Positions 45,406-53,510 of a DNA stretch of 60,387 bases are shown here, in pieces. Position numbers and translations under genes: made by a program. Source of the DNA: Pseudoxanthomonas sp. (lineage in GTDB: Bacteria; Pseudomonadota; Gammaproteobacteria; Xanthomonadales; Xanthomonadaceae); contig NZ_JANJUE010000093.1 of assembly GCF_024710765.1 (NCBI RefSeq), forward strand, positions 1-60,387. The letters run 5' to 3'. The number at the start of each line of letters is the position of its first letter. Position 1 is the stretch's first letter. Under the pieces are notes generated by a model. It made no database searches. It saw nothing but the letters and a program-made list of their open reading frames with translations, and was not told where the DNA came from.

Positions 45406-45977
45406 CGGAATTCCTCCCGTTGCTTCTGCAGCGCCTCGCGCGCACGTGACAGATGGGTTTTCACCGAGCCTTCCGAACATCCCATCGCGCGGGCGGTGTC
45501 GGCGACGTCCAGCTCTTCCAGCACGCGCAAGGTGAACGCCTCGCGCTGGCGCGCGGGCAGTCCGCGCAAGGCCTGCACCAGCCGCGCGTAGGCCTCGCGC
45601 TGCTCGTGCGATTTCGAAGGGCCGTGGGCGGCGTCGGCCCAGTCCAGCGACGCTTCCGCCTCGCCTTCGGCTTCCGGGCGCAGCCAGCGCAGGCGGAACC
45701 GCTGCCGGCGCTGCACATCGACGATCTTCCGCCGCAGGATGCTCCAGAACAACGGCGTCCATTCGACGACGGGACGCTCGCGGTAGGCGAGCATCTTCAT
45801 CATCGCGTCCTGCACCGCGTCGAGTGCGTCGTCGCGGCTGCGCAGGCCCGCTTCGGCGAAGCGGAACGCGCGGGTGCCGATGCCGGCCAGGAACTGATCC
45901 AACGACACCATCGGCGACACCGCCGGCGGTGGCGTCGCGACATCGATTCCGGTTCCGGGGCCTGGGTTCACCAGCAC
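45402..45977 (-). CDS. ECF-type RNA polymerase sigma factor
   Basis: A 191-residue sigma-70 family protein with region 2 (FRFAEAGLRSRDDALDAVQDAMMKML, FWSILRRKIVDVQRRQRFR) and region 4 (LVQALRGLPARQREAFTLRVLEELDVADTARAMGCSEGSVKTHLSRAREALQ). Start: GTG at 45977 or the ATG at 45911 (residue 23, MVSLDQFL). It overlaps the DUF3619-like gene, so the pair should be co-expressed. It may govern the downstream DUF3106 gene and the 11-residue-repeat gene that ends 4 nt upstream. Confidence 0.92.
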   Translation of the reverse strand: MLVNPGPGTGIDVATPPPAVSPMVSLDQFLAGIGTRAFRFAEAGLRSRDDALDAVQDAMMKMLAYRERPVVEWTPLFWSILRRKIVDVQRRQRFRLRWLRPEAEGEAEASLDWADAAHGPSKSHEQREAYARLVQALRGLPARQREAFTLRVLEELDVADTARAMGCSEGSVKTHLSRAREALQKQREEFR

Positions 45978-45980
45978 AGC

Positions 45981-46316
45981 TTAGCTCCGGCGGTCCCAGC
46001 GACGCGCGATCCGGTCGCCACCTCGGTCCAGTCGTGCCTCGATGAGGTCCCCCTGGCGATCCAGGCGGCGGTCGATGCGTTCGCCACGGGCGTCCAGGCG
46101 GGCGGCGGCGCGGGGATGGCCGTGCGCGGCGGCGCGGTCGGCGCGCCGGTCGAACTGTCGTTCGATGCGGTCCCCGCGGGCATCCAGCCGGTGTTCGATG
46201 CGGTCGCCGCGCGCGTCCAGGCGATGATCGATCCGATCACCGTGATCGGCGGCGAAGGCGAAGGTGGCGATGGCGGACAACAGTACGGCCAGGCACAGCG
46301 GGACGCGGCGGTTCAT
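45981..46316 (-). CDS. Secreted 11-residue-repeat protein (RLDARGDRI repeat)
   Basis: A 111-residue protein with a signal peptide (MNRRVPLCLAVLLSAIATFAFA) followed almost entirely by tandem 11-residue units of the type G-D-R-I-x-x-R-L-D-A-R: GDRIDHRLDAR, GDRIEHRLDAR, GDRIERQFDRR, ADRAAAHGHPR, then after eight more residues GERIDRRLDRQ, GDLIEARLDRG and GDRIARRWDRR. An 11-residue period predicts a right-handed coiled coil or charged helical rod. No function is known. It ends 3 nt before the sigma gene and may belong to the same stress operon. Confidence 0.85.
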   Translation of the reverse strand: MNRRVPLCLAVLLSAIATFAFAADHGDRIDHRLDARGDRIEHRLDARGDRIERQFDRRADRAAAHGHPRAAARLDARGERIDRRLDRQGDLIEARLDRGGDRIARRWDRRS

Positions 46317-46490
46317 GTCGGTTGCCTCGGGTCGTGAAGGGGACGGCATGGGCGTTGCGGGAGGGGGAACGCACGGGGGGCGCGCGCGTTGACAGGCGCC
46401 AACCAGGGTACCGCCGGGTTCAGGTGCGGTTATGATGCGGAAACGCCGGCGGCGGGACCGCCGGTGCGACGACAATCTGGGAGTGCGTGG

Positions 46491-46799
46491 ATGAACGACG
46501 GTTTCGTGGCCTTGTACATCTTCATGCTGGCGGCGATCGCCGGGCATGTGATCATTTCCCGGGTGCCGGTCATCCTGCATACCCCGCTGATGTCGGGTTC
46601 CAACTTCATCCACGGCATCGTGCTGATCGGCGCGATGGTCGTGCTGGGCCATGCGGACACCCCCCTGGAAAAGGCCATCGGTTTCGTCGCCGTGCTGCTG
46701 GGTGCCGGCAATGCCGCCGGCGGCTACGTGGTCACCGAGCGCATGCTGGAGATGTTCAAGTCCAGCAAGAAGCCTGCCGGCAAGGAGGGCGGGCAATGA
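46491..46799 (+). CDS. pntAB: NAD(P) transhydrogenase alpha subunit, membrane part (PntAB)
   Basis: A 102-residue membrane subunit with three hydrophobic helices (FVALYIFMLAAIAGHVIISRVPVILHTPLMSGSNFIHGIVL and on), the conserved membrane core of transhydrogenase domain II. The start ATG at 46491 gives MNDGFVALYIF. Its last codons overlap the pntB start (ATGA). TATGAT at 46431-46436 may be a -10, but no well-spaced -35 is seen. Separation from pntAA by an antisense module suggests it needs its own promoter. Confidence 0.94.
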   Translation: MNDGFVALYIFMLAAIAGHVIISRVPVILHTPLMSGSNFIHGIVLIGAMVVLGHADTPLEKAIGFVAVLLGAGNAAGGYVVTERMLEMFKSSKKPAGKEGGQ

Positions 46800-48253
46800 G
46801 CTGGACCGTGCCCGAACTGCTGTCCTTCCTGGTCAAGGCCAGTTACCTGGTCGCCGCGACCCTGTTCCTGCTCGGCCTGCAACGCATGGCCTCGCCACTG
46901 ACCGCGCGCAGCGGCATCCGCTGGGCCGGACTGGGCATGCTGATCGCCACGATCGCGACCTTCTTCCTGCCCGACCTGCACAACATCCCGTTGATCATCG
47001 CCGCGATCGCGATCGGCACCGCCGCGGCCTGGGTGTCCGGCAAGCAGGTGCCGATCACCGACATGCCGCAGATGGTCGCGCTGTACAACGGCATGGGCGG
47101 TGGCTCGGCGGCGGCGATCGGCGCGGTGGAGTTGCTGCGCTTTTCCTTCCTGGTCCATCGCGACACCAGCCACTGGAGCGAATCGGCGATCGCCGCGCTG
47201 GTCGCGCGCCAGCCGGACGCGACCACCCTGGCGCTGGCGGTGATCGGTTCGGCGATCGGCGCGGTGTCGCTGTCCGGTTCGGTCATCGCCTGGGCCAAGC
47301 TCGACGGGCGGCTGGACAAGCGGGTGGTGTTCCCTGGCCAGCAAATCTTCAACCTGCTGGTATTCATCGCCATGGTGGCGCTAGGCGGCTGGGCGGCGTA
47401 CACGCTGTCGGCGCCCTACATCATCGCGTTCTTCGTGGTCGCGCTGGCGCTGGGGGTGTTGATGACCCTGCCGATCGGCGGCGCGGACATGCCGGTGGTG
47501 ATCTCGCTGTACAACGCCTTCACCGGACTGGCGGTGGCGTTCGAAGGCTACGTGCTGGGCAACGAGGCGTTGATCATCGCCGGCATGATGGTCGGCGCGG
47601 CCGGCATCCTGCTGACCCGGCTGATGGCCAAGGCGATGAACCGGCCGATCCGCAACGTGCTGTTCTCCAATTTCGGCGGCGGCGGCCAGGCGCAGGAGAT
47701 CGCCGGCAGCCAGAAGCCGATCGAAGCCGGCGACGTCGCCGCGATGATGGCCTTTGCCGAACGCGTGGTGATCGTGCCCGGCTATGGCATGGCGGTGGCC
47801 CAGGCCCAGCACAAGATCTGGGAACTGGCGCAGAAGCTGATCGATCGCGGGGTGAAGGTGAAGTTCGCCATCCACCCGGTCGCCGGGCGCATGCCCGGGC
47901 ACATGAACGTGCTGCTGGCCGAGGCGGGCGTGCCTTATGACCTGATCGCGGCCCTGGAGGACATCAACCCGGAGTTCGCCAACACCGATGTCTCGCTGGT
48001 GATCGGCGCCAACGACGTGGTCAACCCGGTGGCCAAGACGGATCCGGCCAGCCCGATCTACGGCATGCCGATCCTCGACGTGGTCAACAGCAGGAACACC
48101 ATCGTGATCAAGCGCGGCAAGGGCACCGGTTTCGCCGGCATCGAGAACGCGCTGTTCTACGCCGACAACACGCGCATGCTCTATGGCGACGGCGCGGAAA
48201 TGGCGAGCGCGCTGGTCAGCGAACTGAAGGCGCTGGACGGCGGCGGCCACTGA
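46796..48253 (+). CDS. pntB: NAD(P) transhydrogenase beta subunit (PntB)
   Basis: A 485-residue subunit with about nine membrane helices (residues 1-270) and the NADP-binding domain III (VVIVPGYGMAVAQAQHKIWELAQ, VKFAIHPVAGRMPGHMNVLLAEAGV, LVIGANDVVNP, IVIKRGKGTGFAGIENALFY). It completes the proton-pumping transhydrogenase with PntAA and PntAB. The start overlaps the pntAB stop by ATGA. Confidence 0.97.
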   Translation: MSWTVPELLSFLVKASYLVAATLFLLGLQRMASPLTARSGIRWAGLGMLIATIATFFLPDLHNIPLIIAAIAIGTAAAWVSGKQVPITDMPQMVALYNGMGGGSAAAIGAVELLRFSFLVHRDTSHWSESAIAALVARQPDATTLALAVIGSAIGAVSLSGSVIAWAKLDGRLDKRVVFPGQQIFNLLVFIAMVALGGWAAYTLSAPYIIAFFVVALALGVLMTLPIGGADMPVVISLYNAFTGLAVAFEGYVLGNEALIIAGMMVGAAGILLTRLMAKAMNRPIRNVLFSNFGGGGQAQEIAGSQKPIEAGDVAAMMAFAERVVIVPGYGMAVAQAQHKIWELAQKLIDRGVKVKFAIHPVAGRMPGHMNVLLAEAGVPYDLIAALEDINPEFANTDVSLVIGANDVVNPVAKTDPASPIYGMPILDVVNSRNTIVIKRGKGTGFAGIENALFYADNTRMLYGDGAEMASALVSELKALDGGGH

Positions 48254-48312
48254 GCCGCCTCCGCTCCTGCCGCACCATCAACGCGTGGCGCGCGGGGTGG
48301 GCGCGCCGGTTG

Positions 48313-48732
48313 CTATTTCGCCAGCCAGGCCGCCAACAGCGGGGATGCGAGCAGGCAGGCCCGATCCAGGGTGTCGTTGGCGAGCTGGGCCAGGGTCCAG
48401 GCATGGGAGGGACCCAGCCGCAGCGCCGATTCCCAAGGCAGCAGCCCAAGCGCGAAGCCCAATTGGCTGGCCATGATGAACCAGTTGGCGAGAAGGGCCA
48501 TGGCCAGCGTGGCCACGGCCGCCACCGTGGCCCTTCGCGCCCCCGGCCGGACGCCGGCGAAGCGCAGCAGCAGGGCGGCATCCACCGCGGCGAGCAGCGC
48601 CATCCAACCCGACTGGCGGCCCAGGTAGAGCGCCAGCAGTACCCAGATCAGGCTGAAACACAGTCCGCCGAGCAGCAGGATGAACGGTGCCAGCCAACGG
48701 GCGGACGATGCGGAAGGGGCGGCAGGGGGCAT
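48313..48732 (-). CDS. Small hypothetical membrane protein
   Basis: A 139-residue protein with four membrane segments (about 15-36, 40-60, 72-95 and 115-137). Motif-like pieces are FILLLGGLCFSLIWVLLALYLGRQSGWMALLAAVDAALLLR and WTLAQLANDTLDRACLLASPL. I do not recognise the family or function. It lies 60 nt from the pntB stop on the opposite strand and is divergent from sufT. Confidence 0.6.
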   Translation of the reverse strand: MPPAAPSASSARWLAPFILLLGGLCFSLIWVLLALYLGRQSGWMALLAAVDAALLLRFAGVRPGARRATVAAVATLAMALLANWFIMASQLGFALGLLPWESALRLGPSHAWTLAQLANDTLDRACLLASPLLAAWLAK

Positions 48733-48839
48733 GAAGGCTCCGGCAAGGACCGCCAAGGATACGGCCTGCCGGCTTCGCCGGGGCTGCCGGGATACAATAT
48801 CGGCCTTGCGCGCCCCCCACGCGCCCCCATGTGAACCGC

Positions 48840-49391
48840 ATGTATTCCCGCAGCAGTGAACCCGTCCAATTCGAGCGCGATTGCCCCGCGGTGCTGGTGC
48901 CGCAGGGCGAGAGCGTGACCCTGCCCGCCGGCACCTACGGCTACATTACCCAGGCGCTGGGTGGCAGCTACACGGTGTTCGTGGAAGGCAATCTGTTCCG
49001 CATCGCCGGCCAGGACGCCGACGCGATCGGCAAGGAACCGACCGAACCGCTGAGCCTGCCGGACAACGCCAGCGATGACGAGGTCGAGCAGATGGTGTGG
49101 CAGCAGTTGCGCACCTGCTTCGATCCGGAGATCCCGTTCAACATCGTCGATCTGGGGCTGGTCTACGAGGCCAGGCTCAATCATCGCGACGACGGCCAGC
49201 GCGAGGTCGAAGTGAAGATGACCCTGACCGCGCCCGGCTGCGGCATGGGCGAGATCCTGGTCGACGACGTGCGCAACAAGCTGGAAATGATCCCCACCGT
49301 GGTCGAGGCGGACGTGGAACTGGTGTTCGATCCGCCGTGGGGCCGGCACATGATGTCGGAAGCGGCCAAGCTGGAAACCGGCATGCTCTGA
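48840..49391 (+). CDS. sufT: Putative Fe-S cluster assembly protein SufT
   Basis: A 183-residue protein with an N-terminal SufT-specific part ([41 protein letters not shown]) and a DUF59/MIP18-like C-terminal domain ([29 protein letters not shown] and [11 protein letters not shown]). SufT-type proteins assist Fe-S cluster maturation. ATG 48840 is preferred; a GTG three codons upstream is possible. TACAAT (48793-48798) is a candidate -10. Convergent with nothing, followed after 49 nt by ilvE. Confidence 0.92.
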   Translation: MYSRSSEPVQFERDCPAVLVPQGESVTLPAGTYGYITQALGGSYTVFVEGNLFRIAGQDADAIGKEPTEPLSLPDNASDDEVEQMVWQQLRTCFDPEIPFNIVDLGLVYEARLNHRDDGQREVEVKMTLTAPGCGMGEILVDDVRNKLEMIPTVVEADVELVFDPPWGRHMMSEAAKLETGML

Positions 49392-49440
49392 GGGCCGCGC
49401 GCCCTTCTCTTTTTTCGCAGTGGAATACAGGAAGCAAGTG

Positions 49441-50547
49441 ATGAACGTCGCCAACGCCGCCCCCCTGGTCTACCGGGTCGACCGCTCCGACCATGCCCGC
49501 AGCGCCGCCGAGCGCGAGAAGATCCTCGCCGCGCCGGGTTTCGGCCTGCACTTCACCGACCACATGGTCGCCATCGAATGGGACAAGGCGCAGGGCTGGC
49601 ATGACGCGCAGGTGCGCCCCTACGGACCGCTGGCGCTGGATCCGGCTGCCTCGGTGCTGCACTACGGCCAGGAAATCTTCGAGGGCATCAAGGCTTATCG
49701 CCACGCCGACGGTTCGATCTGGACCTTCCGTCCCGACGCCAATGGCGCGCGCCTGCAGCGTTCGGCCCGTCGCCTGGCGATGCCGGAACTGCCGGTGGCC
49801 GAATTCACCGAGTCGCTGCGCCAGCTGATCGCGGTGGACGCGGACTGGGTGCCGTCGGCACCTGAGACCAGCCTGTACTTCCGCCCCTTCATGATCGGCA
49901 CCGAGGCCTTCCTCGGCGTGCGCGCGGCGCACAAGGCCGCTTACTACGTCATCGCCAGCCCGGCCGGCGCGTACTTCGCCAAGGGCGTGGCGCCGGTGTC
50001 GATCTGGCTGTCCACCGACTACGCACGCGCGGCCAAGGGCGGCACCGGCGCGGCCAAGTGCGGTGGCAACTACGCCGCCTCGCTGCTGCCGCAGCAGGAA
50101 GCGCAGGCGCAGGGCTGCTCGCAGGTGCTGTTCCTGGATCCGGTCGAGGGCAGGTATCTGGAAGAACTGGGCGGCATGAACGTGTTCCTGGTCTACAAGG
50201 ACGGCACCATCGTCACCCCGGAACTGTCCGGCAGTATCCTGGAAGGCGTGACCCGTTCCAGCATCCTGCAACTGGCCCGCGATCGCGGCCACAAGGTCGA
50301 GGAGCGCAAGGTCTCCATCGACGAGTGGAAGCAGGGCGTGGCCTCGGGTGACATCGCCGAGGTGTTCGCCTGCGGCACCGCCGCGGTGATCACGCCGATC
50401 GGCGAATTGAAGGGCCGCGATTTCGCGGTGGGCGACGCGAGCGCGCCGGCCGGCGAGGTGACCATGGCCATCCGCAAGGAACTGACCGACATCCAGTACG
50501 GCAAGATTCCCGATCGCCACGGCTGGTTGGTCAAGCTCAGCGGCTGA
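49441..50547 (+). CDS. ilvE: Branched-chain-amino-acid aminotransferase
   Basis: PLP-dependent class IV transaminase of leucine, isoleucine and valine synthesis. The 368-residue protein has [19 protein letters not shown] (about residue 73), the PLP lysine in [12 protein letters not shown] (about 203), GGMNVFLV and [13 protein letters not shown]. It is of the longer (BCAT2-like) type found in xanthomonads. Preceded by CAGGAAG as Shine-Dalgarno. A strong terminator follows. Confidence 0.96.
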   Translation: MNVANAAPLVYRVDRSDHARSAAEREKILAAPGFGLHFTDHMVAIEWDKAQGWHDAQVRPYGPLALDPAASVLHYGQEIFEGIKAYRHADGSIWTFRPDANGARLQRSARRLAMPELPVAEFTESLRQLIAVDADWVPSAPETSLYFRPFMIGTEAFLGVRAAHKAAYYVIASPAGAYFAKGVAPVSIWLSTDYARAAKGGTGAAKCGGNYAASLLPQQEAQAQGCSQVLFLDPVEGRYLEELGGMNVFLVYKDGTIVTPELSGSILEGVTRSSILQLARDRGHKVEERKVSIDEWKQGVASGDIAEVFACGTAAVITPIGELKGRDFAVGDASAPAGEVTMAIRKELTDIQYGKIPDRHGWLVKLSG

Positions 50548-50571
50548 GGCGCGATGCCTTCAGGCGACGAC

Positions 50572-50598
50572 GAAAGGCCGGGCATCGCCCGGCCTTTT
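50572..50598. terminator. Intrinsic terminator
   Basis: GAAAGGCCGGGC-ATC-GCCCGGCCTTTTC: 11-bp stem, tri-base loop, T-run on the plus strand and A-run that would serve the minus strand too. It lies between convergent ilvE and the EamA gene. Confidence 0.9.
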
Positions 50599-50623
50599 CG
50601 TTTCGCGGAATCGCGCTGCGCCT

Positions 50624-51487
50624 TCAGGCCGCGAACTTTTTCGCGCCCGCCACGCAGGCGACCACGCCCAGGGTCACCGCGAGCATCGTCCAGCTCACCG
50701 TTTCGCCGAGCAGCAGTGCGGCCAGGGCGAGCCCGAAGAACGGTTGCAGCAGTTGCAGCTGGCCTACCGCGGCAATGCCGCCCTGCACCAGCCCGCGATA
50801 CCAGAACACGAATCCGATCAGCATGCTGAAGAGCGAGACGTAGGCCAGTCCGATCCATGCAGGCGTCCCCACCGGCGCGAACGAATACGGGCGCGACGCG
50901 AGCGTGATCGGCAGCACGACCGGCAGCGAGAGCGCCAGCGCCCAGCAGATCACCTGCCAGCCGCCGAGCCGGCGGGACAGCCGCGCGCCTTCGGCATAGC
51001 CCAGGCCACAGACCAGGATTGCGGCCACCATCAGCAGATCGCCGGCCCACGAGGCCTCCGCGTCGTGCCCGAGCGCGTAGCCAGCCACGCACAGGCTGCC
51101 CAGCACCGAGAACAGCCAGAACACCGGCCGCGGCCGCTCGCCGCCGCGGATCACGCCGAAGATAGCGGTGCTCAACGGCAACAGCCCGACGAACACGATG
51201 GTGTGTGCCGAAGAAACGTGCTGCAGGGCGAGCGCACTCAGCAGCGGATAGCCGACCACCACGCCCAGCACCACCACCGCCAGCGACGGCAGATCGGCCC
51301 GGCCCGGACGCGGCTGGCGGAACACGCTCAGCAGCAGCAGCGCCAGCAGGCCGGCGATCGCGGCGCGGGCGGCGGTCAGGAACACCGGGTCCAGATCCAG
51401 CACCGCCACCCGGGTGGCGGGCAGCGAGCCGGCGAAGATCACCACGCCGATGAAACCGTTGATCCAGCCGCTGCTCGTCCTGTCCAT
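50624..51487 (-). CDS. EamA/DMT-family drug or metabolite exporter
   Basis: A 287-residue protein with about ten membrane helices arranged as two EamA repeats: WINGFIGVVIFAGSLPATRVAVLDLDPVFLTAARA at the N-terminus and GLAYVSLFSMLIGFVFWYRGLVQGGIAAVGQLQLLQPFFGLALAALLLGE in the second half. Probably exports an amino acid-like compound. It is divergent from a MocR-type regulator, whose aminotransferase-like domain may sense the substrate. Confidence 0.92.
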   Translation of the reverse strand: MDRTSSGWINGFIGVVIFAGSLPATRVAVLDLDPVFLTAARAAIAGLLALLLLSVFRQPRPGRADLPSLAVVVLGVVVGYPLLSALALQHVSSAHTIVFVGLLPLSTAIFGVIRGGERPRPVFWLFSVLGSLCVAGYALGHDAEASWAGDLLMVAAILVCGLGYAEGARLSRRLGGWQVICWALALSLPVVLPITLASRPYSFAPVGTPAWIGLAYVSLFSMLIGFVFWYRGLVQGGIAAVGQLQLLQPFFGLALAALLLGETVSWTMLAVTLGVVACVAGAKKFAA

Positions 51488-51543
51488 TGCCTGCCTCTCG
51501 GGGAATGCCGCCAGTGGACCACGGCACGGCCACCCGCCCCCAG

Positions 51544-51576
51544 ATACAGTCCAGTACAATTTGAAATAACTGTTAT
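51544..51576. promoter_or_regulatory. Candidate MocR operator between EamA and MocR genes
   Basis: AT-rich segment ATACAGT-CCAGTACAAT...ACTGTTAT: ACAGT (51546-51550) pairs with ACTGT (51569-51573), extended to ATACAGT/ACTGTTAT with one bulge, around a TACAAT box. It lies 34 nt before the MocR start and 57 nt from the EamA start. Confidence 0.45.
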
Positions 51577-51609
51577 AGACATCAGGACCATACGGTGGGA
51601 GCCGGCAGC

Positions 51610-52998
51610 ATGACGAACGCGCAGCAGGGCACCCGCATCGGGCAGGTGATGGCGGCCATCCATGCCGGGATAGCGGCGCGTTTGCATGGCCCCGGCACGC
51701 GCCTGCCATCGGTACGCGCGCAGGCCCGCGCCATGCGGGTTTCGGTCTCCACGGTGGTCGAGGCGTACGAGCGGCTGGCGGCCGAAGGCGTGATCACGTC
51801 GCGCCCGGGTTCCGGTTTCTACGTCGCCGGACCCAGCGCGCCGCTGGCGCTGGCGGAGATGGGGCCGCGGCTCGATCGCGAGGTCGATCCGCTGTGGATC
51901 TCGCGGCAGTCGCTGGAAACCGACGCGGCCATGCTCAAGCCCGGCTGCGGCTGGCTCCCGGCGTCGTGGATGTACGAAGCAGGGATCCGTCGCGCGCTGC
52001 GCACGCTGGCGCGCGCGGATGCGGTCGCGCTGGCCGACTACGCCACGCCGGGCGGCCTCCCCCCGCTGCGCCAACTGCTCGCGCGGCGCCTGGCCGGGCA
52101 TGGCGTCGAGGCTTCGCCGGATCAGATCCTGCTGGCCGACTCCGGTACCCACGCGATCGATCTGATCGCCCGGTTCCTGCTCGAGCCCGGCGACACCGTG
52201 CTGGTGGACGATCCCTGCTACTTCAACTTCCACGCGCTGCTGAAGGCCCACCGGGTGAAAGTCGCCAGCGTGCCGTATACGCCCACCGGGCCGGATCTGG
52301 AGGCGTTCGCGAACGCGTTGCAGGCACATGCGCCGCGGCTCTACATCACCAATTCGGGGCTGCACAATCCAACCGGCGCGGTGTTGTCGCCGGTAACGGC
52401 GCATCGTTTGCTCAAACTCGCCGAGCCCTCGAACCTGGTCATCGTCGAGGACGACATCTTCGCGGATTTCGAGAGCGCGCCGGCACCCCGGCTGGCGGCG
52501 TTCGACGGCCTGTCGCGGGTGATCCAGATCGGCAGTTTCTCAAAAACCCTGTCGGCCTCGCTGCGCTGCGGGTTTATCGCCGCGCGGCCGGACTGGATCG
52601 ACGCGTTGACCGACCTCAAGCTGGCGACCGGTTTTGGTGGCAGCCGGCTGGCCGCCGATCTGTTGCTCGTCGCGCTCACCGACAGCGGCTATCGCCGGCA
52701 CATGGAAGCGGTGCGGATCCGCCTGGCGGAGGCGAGGGAGAAGACCCTGGCACGGCTGGCCGCGCTGGGCATCACGCCGTGGCTCGTGCCGCAGGCGGGC
52801 ATGTTCCTGTGGTGCCGCCTGCCCGACGGGATCGAGGCGGCGGAACTGGCGCGCGCCTGCCTGGCGGACGGCATGGTGCTGGCACCGGGCAATGCCTTCA
52901 GCCTGTCGCCGCAGGCCGGGCAATTCATGCGCTTCAACGTGGCCCAATCGCTGGATCCTCGCATCCATGCCGGCCTGAAGCGCGCGCTGGCGGGGTGA
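51610..52998 (+). CDS. MocR-type transcriptional regulator (GntR DNA-binding plus aminotransferase fold)
   Basis: A 462-residue fusion. A short N-terminal winged helix with RIGQVMAAIHAGIAARLHGPGTRLPSVRAQARAMRVSVSTVVEAYERL is joined to a class I aminotransferase domain. The PLP-binding lysine is in FSKTLSASLRCGF (about residue 315), with ITNSGLHNPTGAVL and VEDDIFADF. MocR proteins use PLP to sense amino acids. The ATG at 51610 follows GGGAG; a GTG 15 nt upstream is possible. Divergent from the EamA transporter gene. Confidence 0.94.
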   Translation: MTNAQQGTRIGQVMAAIHAGIAARLHGPGTRLPSVRAQARAMRVSVSTVVEAYERLAAEGVITSRPGSGFYVAGPSAPLALAEMGPRLDREVDPLWISRQSLETDAAMLKPGCGWLPASWMYEAGIRRALRTLARADAVALADYATPGGLPPLRQLLARRLAGHGVEASPDQILLADSGTHAIDLIARFLLEPGDTVLVDDPCYFNFHALLKAHRVKVASVPYTPTGPDLEAFANALQAHAPRLYITNSGLHNPTGAVLSPVTAHRLLKLAEPSNLVIVEDDIFADFESAPAPRLAAFDGLSRVIQIGSFSKTLSASLRCGFIAARPDWIDALTDLKLATGFGGSRLAADLLLVALTDSGYRRHMEAVRIRLAEAREKTLARLAALGITPWLVPQAGMFLWCRLPDGIEAAELARACLADGMVLAPGNAFSLSPQAGQFMRFNVAQSLDPRIHAGLKRALAG

Positions 52999-53023
52999 CC
53001 ACCCGCCGGCGCGCGGACCGCGA

Positions 53024-53509
53024 TCAGGCCGCTTCGAAGCGATTGGCGGCCACGTTCTTGCGGACCTTGGCGGGATCCCAGATACGGCCGTTCATGGCGA
53101 TGTAGACGCCCGGCGGCAGCGACTGCACCGCGCCGACCGCGCAACCGATGTTGAACTCCGCATCCGAGCCGCGGAAGCGGGCCGGATTGAGCGCGCCGGT
53201 CATCACGATGGTCTTGTCCGGAATCGACGTGAGCACGTGGCCGGTCTGGACCATCGAGTCGGTGCCATGGGTGATCAGCACATGGCGGGCTGGCTGCGCG
53301 GCGACGGTGGCGCGGATCAACTCGCGGTCCTCGTCGGTGATGTGCAGCGAGTCCTTGCGGATGATCGGGATCACGGTGAAGCGGAAAGCCACGCCGAGCT
53401 CCTTCAGGATCTGGCCGATCTGCGGATCGCCGATCTGGTAGTCGGACTTGTCGTCGAAGTAGATCTTGTCGATCGTGCCACCGGTGGTGACGATCAGCAG
53501 TTCTTCCAT
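53024..53509 (-). CDS. Single-domain asparaginase-like protein
   Basis: A 161-residue protein corresponding to the N-terminal catalytic lobe of bacterial L-asparaginases. It has VTTGGTIDKI (first Thr), a second-threonine motif HGTDSM, and the segment MNGRIWDPAKVRKN that aligns with the lysine region, but lacks the whole C-terminal domain needed for the usual tetramer active site. The family of about 160 residues is conserved in proteobacteria, so it is probably not a fragment. Activity uncertain. It starts 1 nt after the stop of the secreted protein gene, in the wrbA operon. Confidence 0.85.
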   Translation of the reverse strand: MEELLIVTTGGTIDKIYFDDKSDYQIGDPQIGQILKELGVAFRFTVIPIIRKDSLHITDEDRELIRATVAAQPARHVLITHGTDSMVQTGHVLTSIPDKTIVMTGALNPARFRGSDAEFNIGCAVGAVQSLPPGVYIAMNGRIWDPAKVRKNVAANRFEAA

Positions 53510-53510
53510 C

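Noticed and set aside
44595-46316. The module inside pnt as an insertion sequence or mobile element
   Set aside because: No transposase, terminal repeats or target duplication are visible; the genes are ordinary envelope-stress-like genes.
46389-46436. TTGACA (46389-46394) and TATGAT (46431-46436) as a pntAB promoter pair
   Set aside because: They are 36 nt apart, too far for a sigma-70 promoter. TATGAT alone remains possible as a -10.
53024-53509. The short asparaginase-like gene as a broken pseudogene
   Set aside because: Start, stop and both threonine motifs are intact, spacing to the neighbour is tight and about 160-residue homologues form their own group.
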